A stretch of 8,870 nt of DNA, taken from NCBI GenBank assembly GCA_022600655.1, contig JAHZJZ010000301.1, positions 1 through 8,870 on the forward strand, written 5' to 3'. This document shows positions 1-5,736 of the stretch, one piece after another. Numbering within the stretch: the first letter of the stretch is position 1; every line of letters begins with the position of its first letter. A program made the translations under genes and the position numbers. The notes under the pieces were generated by a model, which searched no databases, was not told where the DNA came from, and saw only the letters and a list, made by a program, of their open reading frames with translations. The stretch comes from Campylobacterota bacterium. Its GTDB lineage: Bacteria; Campylobacterota; Campylobacteria; Campylobacterales; Sulfurovaceae.

Positions 1-175
1 AAAACTTTTTATTTTCGCCAATAAGTACAGAGCAGTAAAGATGTTGTGCTTCGGTTTCTGAAATAATTCGTTCTCTATTTTTTGTAGCATTTAACATAAT
101 TCCTACATTAATAAACTCTTCACTAAGCTCATTTGGAACGTATCTAATCACTTGGTATTCATACATTTTTCGCAT
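1..175 (-). CDS. DUF3037 family protein, C-terminus cut by window edge
   Basis: Reading leftwards from the ATG at 175-173 gives 58 codons without a stop before the window ends. The N-terminus contains YEYQVIRYVP (residues 5-14) followed by EEFINVGIML (19-28). This matches the opening pattern of DUF3037 proteins: an aromatic Y-x-V-I-R-x-V-P strand, then a (E)EF-(V/I)N-(V/A)G-(V/I) motif. The molecular function of DUF3037 is unknown. From memory of the family, it is commonly encoded next to a HipA_2-type kinase, which is the arrangement here: it starts 19 nt downstream of the HipA-like gene and has a near-perfect Shine-Dalgarno. The pair is therefore probably co-transcribed and may act together. 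Only the first quarter or so of the protein is visible, so completeness and the C-terminal domain cannot be judged. Confidence 0.72.
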   Translation of the reverse strand, partial: MRKMYEYQVIRYVPNELSEEFINVGIMLNATKNRERIISETEAQHLYCSVLIGENKKF

Positions 176-179
176 TGTC

Positions 180-186
180 ACCTCCT
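180..186 (-). promoter_or_regulatory. Consensus Shine-Dalgarno of the DUF3037 gene
   Basis: On the minus strand AGGAGGT stands 4 nt before the ATG at 175. It is a full match to the anti-SD of 16S rRNA and the strongest ribosome binding site in the window. It fixes the start codon and predicts that the DUF3037 protein is translated well, possibly in excess of the upstream kinase, which starts with GTG. Confidence 0.7.
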
Positions 187-194
187 CTCTTTAC

Positions 195-944
195 TTATTT
201 TATTTTATTGTGAACTCTACTGGTTAAAATATCTATCATAATGTCTGCACAAAAATGAGTCTCCCATTCAGGGGGAATACTCTCTATAATATTTCTAATT
301 ATAGCTTCAATATCCTTTTTATCCAAAGATGTAAACTCATTTGTATCTTTAAAGATATAATCTGGACGTTTAACAATATCCATATTTTGAAAGTACATAT
401 AACGGTTATTAATGTTATTGGTCTTTACATCACTATAGAGTTCTGTAGAGTCCATTGACAATCCCCAATCTATGGCATAAAATTGATTTTTCTTAGTTTG
501 GTCTTTTAATATGTTTGTATTATCAAGTGTTCTATCATCATTCATCATAATATTATCTATGGTTCTTACAGCTCTAATAAATGCTTTATGCTCTATCTCA
601 CTCTTTTCTGTTTTTCTAACATTATCTAAAAATTCAATAGCGATATTAGTACCCTTAGAAGCTAAAAAATATGCCAAACTCTCTTTTGAAATAGAAGACT
701 TCTTAGCCAACTCTATAGAAAAGTCATCTATCTCTATAAGTTTTAATTTTTGAGGAGCAATCTTTAGTTTAAAGTGTTCTATGAGTTTATAGGCAATATA
801 CTCATTGGTGTTACTTCTATCTTTTCCATTTACATAATCTTTACGAAATTTCAAAATATAAGTTTTTCCATCATCAGCCACTATTTTAATGGGTTTAGAG
901 TTACCATAAGGCAATGAGCCAATAATTTTTTCTATCTGTAACAC
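195..944 (-). CDS. HipA-like protein kinase (HipA_2 type)
   Basis: This 249-residue protein resembles the compact HipA_2 kinases rather than full-length HipA (about 440 residues). Visible kinase features are a G-x-x-P-Y-G start of the nucleotide loop (9-14), the ATP-binding lysine in YILKFR (K32) and a possible partner glutamate E48. The catalytic stretch NDDRTLDNTNIL has D137 and N142 at the D-x4-N spacing of protein kinases. A DFG-like metal site AIDWG has D159. HipA phosphorylates glutamyl-tRNA synthetase; the substrate of HipA_2 proteins is not known to me. The start is GTG, supported by AAGGAG (949-954) 4 nt upstream; no in-frame ATG fits better. It sits 40 nt after hsdS and 19 nt before the DUF3037 gene. 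There is no HipB-like antitoxin next to it, so a classical HipBA toxin-antitoxin reading is not supported. Confidence 0.8.
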   Translation of the reverse strand: MLQIEKIIGSLPYGNSKPIKIVADDGKTYILKFRKDYVNGKDRSNTNEYIAYKLIEHFKLKIAPQKLKLIEIDDFSIELAKKSSISKESLAYFLASKGTNIAIEFLDNVRKTEKSEIEHKAFIRAVRTIDNIMMNDDRTLDNTNILKDQTKKNQFYAIDWGLSMDSTELYSDVKTNNINNRYMYFQNMDIVKRPDYIFKDTNEFTSLDKKDIEAIIRNIIESIPPEWETHFCADIMIDILTSRVHNKIK

Positions 945-984
945 AATGCTCCTTTTTTCTTAGTGGAATTATACAAAGTTTACT

Positions 985-2325
985 TTATACCTCTCCCCTA
1001 ACATCCACCTTCCCAGTAACCACAGCCGACACCAAAGCCACACGGCGTTCTTTGAGGAGTTCTATGGCTTTGGTTGATTTTTCTATGAGCGTGTCAATTT
1101 GTTTTGTTTTTTGGTCGAGGTAGTTGGCTATTTGGGTTTGTTCTTTTAGTGGGGGAATTAATACTGGTAATTGCTTTAATATATCTTGACCTAAAGATGC
1201 TCTTGTCACTAAATTTAATTGTTTTTCAAAAAAAGCTTGTGAATGACCTGTTCTAAAATAATATTTAGAAAAATTTTCATTTAAAACATTTTTTAATTGT
1301 CTGAATCGAATTGTAAAACCTGAAAAAGTTGCTTTTTCAATAGTTTCTAAACAAGTAGAAGCCATGCCAATATCATTTATTGTTTCAGATGTTCTTGTAA
1401 AGAAAATATCTCCTTTACGTACAGAATAAATATTTTGGTCTTCTTTTGATGATTTTGCTAATCCTTTTATAGTAAAGGGTAAAGTTCCATTTTTATAAAT
1501 ATCTCCATAATTCACAAAAGGAAATCCAGAACCAAAATAATCTTTACCTTTACTAATTCCATTTTGTAATAATCCAATATATCTTAGAGGCGTAACTTCC
1601 CAATGCTTAGGCATTTCCCCCAACCAAGCAATCCCACTCTCTTTCATAGCCACAGAATCATCCAAACCTTTAGTCACAGCATGACTAATGAGTGCTTGTC
1701 GTTTCTTTTTTAGAAGTTCTATTAGGGTTTGCTGTTTTTTGATTAGGGTGTCGATTTTTTTTGTTTCTTGGGTTAGATAGTTGGATATTTGGGTTTGTTC
1801 TTCTTTTGAAGGAACAGGAAAAAAAGCATTAGAGATACCATCTTTACCTACAGCATACCGTGTAATTCCATTTGCTGAAATCTTAAATTGGTCATGTATT
1901 CCACTAGAATTAAATGCTCTAAAAAAATAATTTCCATTAAAATTTCTAGGTTTTATTTGAGCTAAATGATACCCACAAATAACACCTTTTAATGTTTCAG
2001 GAACATAAGTTGATATGGCTATATCTTCTGCTCCTTCTGAATCCTTTGTAATAATTACATCTCCTGCTTCTAAAGTAAACTTTTTAATCTGTTCATCTTT
2101 AGCCGTTGCTTTCATAAATGACATATCAGAGGTAATAAAATCATTATAATAAACATCTGTATAATTACAAAGTAAAACTTCTTTTTCTCCATCTTTACTT
2201 TTTTTATCTACATTACTAAGGTTTACTTTTGCAATATGCTTTAATCTCTTAACCTCCCACCCCTCAGGAACCTCTCCCAACCAAGCAACACCACTCTCTT
2301 TGTATTTTGGGTAGGGTTTATACAT
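985..2325 (-). CDS. hsdS: Type I restriction-modification specificity subunit HsdS
   Basis: This 446-residue protein has the two-fold architecture of HsdS. It has an N-terminal target-recognition domain (about 12-185), a central helical conserved region (about 174-220), a second recognition domain (about 228-400) and a distal helical region (about 394-440). Each half opens with the same motif (SGVAWLGEVP at 11-20, SGIAWLGEMP at 230-239). Each half ends with EQTQI, then a long coiled-coil helix containing KKIDTLI or KQIDTLI, and then the I/ELLK stretch. Each recognition domain should read one half of a bipartite target; the spacer is set by the helices. It partners with HsdM to form the methyltransferase, and with HsdR for cleavage. 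The ATG is preceded by GGAG 7 nt upstream (2333-2336), at the edge of a REP-like repeat. It lies downstream of hsdM, across a 206-nt gap that is unusually long for this pair. Confidence 0.93.
   Translation of the reverse strand: MYKPYPKYKESGVAWLGEVPEGWEVKRLKHIAKVNLSNVDKKSKDGEKEVLLCNYTDVYYNDFITSDMSFMKATAKDEQIKKFTLEAGDVIITKDSEGAEDIAISTYVPETLKGVICGYHLAQIKPRNFNGNYFFRAFNSSGIHDQFKISANGITRYAVGKDGISNAFFPVPSKEEQTQISNYLTQETKKIDTLIKKQQTLIELLKKKRQALISHAVTKGLDDSVAMKESGIAWLGEMPKHWEVTPLRYIGLLQNGISKGKDYFGSGFPFVNYGDIYKNGTLPFTIKGLAKSSKEDQNIYSVRKGDIFFTRTSETINDIGMASTCLETIEKATFSGFTIRFRQLKNVLNENFSKYYFRTGHSQAFFEKQLNLVTRASLGQDILKQLPVLIPPLKEQTQIANYLDQKTKQIDTLIEKSTKAIELLKERRVALVSAVVTGKVDVRGEV
1576..1806 (-). repeat. 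Internal duplication within hsdS (one of two copies)
   Basis: This segment encodes the central helix plus the start of the second recognition domain. It matches two other places in hsdS: the helix part (1666-1806) matches 1006-1146, and the domain start (1576-1647) matches 2233-2304. The strongest DNA match is 24 nt with one difference, 1779-1802 against 1122-1145. Such repeats are known sites for exchange of recognition domains between type I specificity genes. Confidence 0.75.
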
Positions 2326-2332
2326 AATGACG

Positions 2333-2336
2333 CTCC
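2333..2336 (-). promoter_or_regulatory. hsdS Shine-Dalgarno overlapping a REP-like repeat
   Basis: GGAG on the minus strand lies 7 nt before the hsdS ATG at 2325. Its first two bases are the last two of the left REP-like copy (2335-2363), so RNA pairing of that copy could limit ribosome access. Confidence 0.6.
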
Positions 2337-2363
2337 GTAGGTCGGGTTGCCCTCATCCCGACA
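2335..2363 (+). repeat. REP-like palindrome, left copy
   Basis: This 29-nt unit begins CCGTAG and then holds an imperfect hairpin at 2341-2362. The arms are GTCGGG and CCCGAC with two further inner pairs past one mismatch and a 4-base loop. It carries the GTAG tetranucleotide placed 5' of the hairpin, as in classical REP sequences recognised by REP-associated tyrosine transposases. It is inverted relative to the right copy at 2456-2484, which resembles a BIME arrangement. Copy number in the rest of the genome cannot be seen from here. Confidence 0.75.
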
Positions 2364-2455
2364 TCTATTCGCATAAAACCAATATTCGATAAAACAAAAA
2401 ACATCTGCATAACAACGTTAAATGAACGATGAAATCTATTGGTTATTTGAGTTTG

Positions 2456-2484
2456 TGTCGGAATGAGGGCAATCCGACCTACGG
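2456..2484 (-). repeat. REP-like palindrome, right copy
   Basis: Read on the minus strand, this unit matches the left copy at 27 of 29 positions. Both differences fall on partners of the same stem pair: G-C in the left copy is A-T here (arms GTCGGA and TCCGAC). The hairpin is therefore preserved by a compensatory change, which argues that the folded form is what is under selection or what is recognised. Confidence 0.75.
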
Positions 2485-2506
2485 TTGTTTTATTTTCATG
2501 ACTTTT

Positions 2507-2531
2507 GGTGCGTTGGGAAACGCACCCTACG
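2507..2531 (-). repeat. Second type of REP-like hairpin, directly after the hsdM stop
   Basis: On the minus strand CGTAGG is followed by a perfect 8-bp stem, GGTGCGTT (2507-2514) with AACGCACC (2519-2526), and a 4-base loop. It begins immediately after the hsdM stop codon. The CGTAGG prefix is shared with the other two palindromes, but the stem sequence is different, so it is a separate REP subtype. There is no U-run after the stem, so it does not look like an intrinsic terminator. It could protect the hsdM message from 3' exonucleases. Confidence 0.65.
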
Positions 2532-4475
2532 TTAGATTTCATGTAACAACCCCACAATCTCCTGACTCAACGTCTCTAACTCAGCGTCTATCTCCTCTAA
2601 ACTTCGTGGAGGAACATACTCATAAAAGTGACGATTAAACGGAATCTCATAACCGACTATGCCCACTTCGCCATCTTTGGCATCTACCTTTTTTTCATCT
2701 ATCCATGCCAACGGAACATGAGGTTTAACCTCACGTGCAAAATATGTATAAACATCTTCACTCAACGGCACGTTTTCGTAGTCACGCAGGTCAGCATTGG
2801 CTTCTAAATTTCCTTTTTTGTCACGGCATAAAACAGCATCATCATTATGCTCTGCTAAATGCTTTTGCAACAACTTAAATTGTGATGCTGTTAACTTTAC
2901 ATCTAAGGCTTTCATGAACACTTCACGGTCATCTATCTGCTCATCCATTTTAACTAATGAGCTTAAAACCTCTGCTCCTAAATCACCTAGCTTTATAAAC
3001 GCTTTGTCTGCCTGAAGTGCTTCAAGTTGCTCTGCATCATGAGGGTAAAAGCTCAACTGTAACGGTCGCTCAACCGTGATTCGTCGATACCCAAAATCAG
3101 TTGTATCAAAAAGTTTACACAGCTTTGAACTTTCACACTTGCCATGAATGCGTACTATTTCAGAGATGCTCTCTTCACTTAGCTCTTTTCGTTTGCTTCC
3201 TAGTGACTTTCTCATGCTCTGCCCCATATCTGTGGCATTAATGAGCTGAACTTTGCCTTTTCGGTTCTTGGTTTTGTGGTTACTCAAAATCCAAATATAG
3301 GTAGCGATTCCCGTGTTAAAAAACATATCGGTCGGCATAGCAACAATGCTCTCTAAAAGGTCATTTTCCAAAACATAACGGCGAATCTCACTCTCACCCG
3401 ACCCTGCACCTCCTGTAAAAAGAGGTGAACCGTTCAGTATGATACCTATGCGACTTCCACCCTCGCTAATGGGTGACATTTTAGAGACAAGGTGCAACAA
3501 AAAGAGTAAAGAACCATCACTCACCCGTGGCAGACCTGCTCCAAAACGCCCCTCGTAACCTTGAAGTTTGTGTTCGTCGGTGACTTGCTTTTGTACCTTT
3601 TTCCACTCGACACCAAAAGGAGGATTGGACAACATATAGTTGAACTTTTTATCAGCCAATTGGTCATCACTTAGGGTGTTTCCATGTTTGATGTTTTTAA
3701 CCTCTTGCCCTTTTATCATCATGTCGGCTTTACAGATGGCATACGATTCGGGGTTTAGCTCTTGCCCAAAGGTTCGCAGTGTGGCTTCAGGGTTGAGCTC
3801 ATGAATGTACTCTGAACCCGAAGACAAAAAGCCACCTGTTCCAGCTGTTGGGTCGTAGAGACTTCGTACCACAGCAGGTTTGGTTAAGACCTCGTCATCT
3901 AAAGTAAAAAGCAATGAAGTAGTTAGGCGTACAATGTCTCGTGGGGTAAAGTGTTCCCCTGCTGTTTCATTGGACTGCTCAGCAAACTTTCGTATGAGTT
4001 CTTCAAAGAGCAACCCCATCTCATGGTTAGAAATTTTTTGAGGAGTTAGGTCAAAGTTGGCAAACTTTTCCACTATAAGGTAGAGTAAGTTGTTCTCTTT
4101 TAACTTCTCAATCTGTGCAGCAAACTCATACTTTTCAAATATCTCTAAGGCATTTGGGCTAAAAGCATTGATGTAAGACTCCAAATTCTCAGCAATGTTC
4201 GAAGAGTCATTCATGAGTTTAGAGAGGTCAAAAGCAGAGGTGTTAAAGAAGCTATGTTGTGACTTCTTGACCAAAAAGACCTCTAAAGGAACACCCAAAC
4301 TCTTGCGTTTTTCTTTCTCATCTAAGACAGCTTGACGTGTCGGTTCAAGCACACACTCCAAACGACGCAAAAGCGTAAAAGGTAAAATAACCTTACCATA
4401 ATCAGACTGTTTATAGTCTCCACGAAGTAAATCGGCTGTAGACCAGATGAGGGCTGAGAGGGATTGTGATGACAT
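2532..4475 (-). CDS. hsdM: Type I restriction-modification methyltransferase subunit HsdM
   Basis: This is a 647-residue N6-adenine methyltransferase subunit. An N-terminal helical HsdM_N-type region (about 7-140, with LRGDYKQSDYGKVILPFTLL) is followed by the catalytic domain. TPRDIVRL (177-184) introduces it, the SAM-binding motif I is DPTAGTGGF (208-216), and the catalytic motif IV is NPPF (284-287). The distal part (about 470-647) is the C-terminal region that contacts HsdS. With HsdS it should methylate adenine in a bipartite site. I chose the ATG at 4475 because it gives the conserved MSSQSLSALIWS start and has AGGAA 5 nt upstream. The frame stays open 29 codons further upstream, but that extension is hydrophobic and unlike the family. 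It is the first gene of the minus-strand operon and is divergent from recA. No hsdR is visible. Confidence 0.93.
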   Translation of the reverse strand: MSSQSLSALIWSTADLLRGDYKQSDYGKVILPFTLLRRLECVLEPTRQAVLDEKEKRKSLGVPLEVFLVKKSQHSFFNTSAFDLSKLMNDSSNIAENLESYINAFSPNALEIFEKYEFAAQIEKLKENNLLYLIVEKFANFDLTPQKISNHEMGLLFEELIRKFAEQSNETAGEHFTPRDIVRLTTSLLFTLDDEVLTKPAVVRSLYDPTAGTGGFLSSGSEYIHELNPEATLRTFGQELNPESYAICKADMMIKGQEVKNIKHGNTLSDDQLADKKFNYMLSNPPFGVEWKKVQKQVTDEHKLQGYEGRFGAGLPRVSDGSLLFLLHLVSKMSPISEGGSRIGIILNGSPLFTGGAGSGESEIRRYVLENDLLESIVAMPTDMFFNTGIATYIWILSNHKTKNRKGKVQLINATDMGQSMRKSLGSKRKELSEESISEIVRIHGKCESSKLCKLFDTTDFGYRRITVERPLQLSFYPHDAEQLEALQADKAFIKLGDLGAEVLSSLVKMDEQIDDREVFMKALDVKLTASQFKLLQKHLAEHNDDAVLCRDKKGNLEANADLRDYENVPLSEDVYTYFAREVKPHVPLAWIDEKKVDAKDGEVGIVGYEIPFNRHFYEYVPPRSLEEIDAELETLSQEIVGLLHEI

Positions 4476-4503
4476 AAAAATTCCTAGGTTCTTTGATAAA
4501 AGT

Positions 4504-4534
4504 ATTCTATCTAAAAAAATACTCAAAAAGTAAA
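4504..4534 (-). promoter_or_regulatory. Candidate sigma-70 promoter for hsdM
   Basis: A TAGAAT -10 element lies on the minus strand at 4509-4504, about 28 nt before the hsdM ATG. A weak TTTACT is 19 nt upstream of it (4534-4529). Transcription would start close to 4497 and give a short leader. The -35 match is poor, which is usual for Campylobacterota promoters. Confidence 0.35.
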
Positions 4535-4541
4535 ATTCATA

Positions 4542-4568
4542 AAAAATATGACAATTTGACATATTTTT
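4542..4568. promoter_or_regulatory. 27-nt dyad, possible shared operator of hsdM and recA
   Basis: The sequence is a nearly perfect inverted repeat centred on T4555. The arms are A5-TATG-A-CAA and its mirror, with a single A/A mismatch at 4551 and 4559. It also contains TGACA as a direct repeat (4549-4553 and 4557-4561). It lies between the two divergent genes, ends at the candidate recA -35, and lies upstream of the candidate hsdM promoter. That position suits a regulator site acting on one or both genes. It is not a LexA box of a kind I recognise. Confidence 0.45.
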
Positions 4569-4596
4569 GGCTCTATCATGAAAAACCTACTAAAAT
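4567..4596 (+). promoter_or_regulatory. Candidate sigma-70 promoter for recA
   Basis: TTGGCT (4567-4572) and TAAAAT (4591-4596) are 18 nt apart and would start a leader of about 25 nt before the recA ATG. A better -35 word, TTGACA (4556-4561), is present, but it is 29 nt from this -10 and only 12 nt from TATCAT (4574-4579), so it is badly spaced for either. Confidence 0.4.
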
Positions 4597-4627
4597 GGTG
4601 ATAATATTACACAACTAAGGATAAAGG

Positions 4628-5676
4628 ATGTCAGTAACAATGGATGCAAACAAACAAAAAGCATTAGATATGGCAATGAAACAAATCGACAAAACTTTTG
4701 GAAAAGGAACTGTCGTACGTTTAGGTGACAAAGAGATAGAACCAATTGAAGCGATTAGCACGGGTTCATTGGGGTTAGATATGGCATTAGGGATTGGTGG
4801 TGTTCCTGTAGGAAGAGTGATTGAGGTTTATGGACCTGAGAGTTCGGGTAAAACTACCTTGGCACTACAGATTACAGCTTCTGCTCAAGCTGATGGTAAA
4901 GTGTGTGCGTTTATCGATGCTGAACATGCTCTTGATGTGCTTTATGCTAAAAACTTGGGTGTTGACGTAGAGAACCTTTTGGTCTCCCAACCTGACTTTG
5001 GTGAACAAGCACTGGATGTTTTAGAGACATTGCTCGTTCAGGTGCTGTTGATGTTATTGTGGTTGACTCCGTAGCTGCTTTAACACCAAAAGCAGAGATA
5101 GAGGGTGAAATGGGTGACCAACAGGTAGGTCTACAAGCTAGACTTATGAGTAAAGCCCTTAGAAAACTAACGGGTATTTTACATAAAACCAATACTACCG
5201 TTATTTTCATTAACCAAATTCGTATGAAAATCGGAATGATGGGTTATGGAAGTCCAGAGACAACCACAGGTGGTAATGCCCTTAAGTTTTATGCTTCTGT
5301 TCGTATAGATGTAAGAAGAATCGCTACACTCAAACAGGGTGAGTCGCAAATCGGTAACCGTGTTAAAGCAAAGGTTATCAAAAATAAAGTTGCCCCACCA
5401 TTTAGACAAGCAGAGTTTGACATTATGTTTGGTGAGGGTATCTCTAAAGAGGGTGAATTGGTTGACTATGGTGTTAAGCTTGACATCATTGACAAGTCTG
5501 GTGCATGGTTTAGCTACGGTGAAGGAAAACTAGGACAAGGAAAAGAGAATGTTAAGGCTAAATTTAAAGAAGATATAACTCTTAGAGATGAAATTGAAGG
5601 AAAAATTAAAGAGGCTCTTGGAATCACCAGTATGTTAACCATGGACAGTAAAGAGATTAAAGATACTGATGAGTAA
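4628..5676 (+). pseudogene. recA: recA with a one-base frameshift near position 5032
   Basis: RecA is the strand-exchange ATPase of homologous recombination. Codons 1-135 run in frame from the ATG at 4628 and include the Walker A loop GPESSGKT (69-76) and catalytic E99 in FIDAEHALD. After TTG at 5030-5032 the frame gives unrelated residues and stops at 5074. From 5035 the -1 frame restores canonical RecA: RSGAVD, Walker B VIVVDS, the PETTTGGNALKFYASVR region and an acidic C-terminus, ending at 5676. Restoring one base gives 349 residues, the normal RecA length. A G lost from a GG pair (TTGGCT to TTGCT) would give the family's usual LARSGAVD. As it stands the first product (148 residues) lacks Walker B and the DNA loops. 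The start has AAGGA (4617-4621) 6 nt upstream. No slippery heptamer is seen, so programmed frameshifting is unlikely. Confidence 0.9.
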
Positions 5677-5698
5677 TGCTTATCTCTTTGCCTTAATA

Positions 5699-5707
5699 TG
5701 CTAAAAT
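5699..5707 (+). promoter_or_regulatory. Candidate extended -10 promoter for eno
   Basis: TGCTAAAAT in the 60-nt recA-eno gap is a TGn-extended -10. It would start transcription near 5713, giving a leader of about 23 nt that includes the eno Shine-Dalgarno (AAGGG, 5726-5730). No good -35 precedes it. It would let eno be expressed independently of recA. Confidence 0.4.
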
Positions 5708-5736
5708 TTCATAACTAAAATATCTAAGGGTAGAAA

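Larger units (their letters stand above)
2335..2484. repeat. 150-nt inverted-repeat cassette between hsdM and hsdS
   Basis: The two 29-nt REP-like copies form the outer arms, with a 92-nt spacer between them. The spacer holds a further 8-base inverted pair, AACCAATA (2377-2384) with TATTGGTT (2437-2444), roughly in register with the outer arms. No believable coding frame exists in it; the frame that crosses it overlaps both hsdM and hsdS and simply translates the repeats. In the mRNA it could fold either as two separate hairpins or as one long stem. Confidence 0.65.

Noticed and set aside
255..753. Plus-strand frames at 255-458 and 511-753
   Set aside because: Antisense shadows of the HipA-like gene with low-complexity hydrophobic translations and no ribosome binding site.
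195..944. Classical HipBA toxin-antitoxin module
   Set aside because: No small helix-turn-helix HipB is encoded next to the kinase; the neighbour is DUF3037 and the kinase lacks the N-terminal part of full-length HipA.
2318..2557. 79-codon minus-strand frame across the hsdM-hsdS gap
   Set aside because: It overlaps the ends of both hsdM and hsdS and consists largely of translated REP repeats; no family resemblance and no proper ribosome binding site.
4476..4562. 29-codon upstream extension of hsdM
   Set aside because: The extension is hydrophobic and unlike HsdM, covers the candidate hsdM promoter and half of the dyad, and the internal ATG at 4475 has a good Shine-Dalgarno and the conserved start.
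5024..5040. Programmed ribosomal frameshift in recA
   Set aside because: A -1 shift would restore RecA, but there is no X-XXY-YYZ slippery site or obvious downstream structure, and RecA is not known to use frameshifting.
5059..5676. Independent gene starting at the GTG at 5059
   Set aside because: The RecA-like reading continues upstream of it to at least 5035 in the same frame; it is simply the second half of recA.
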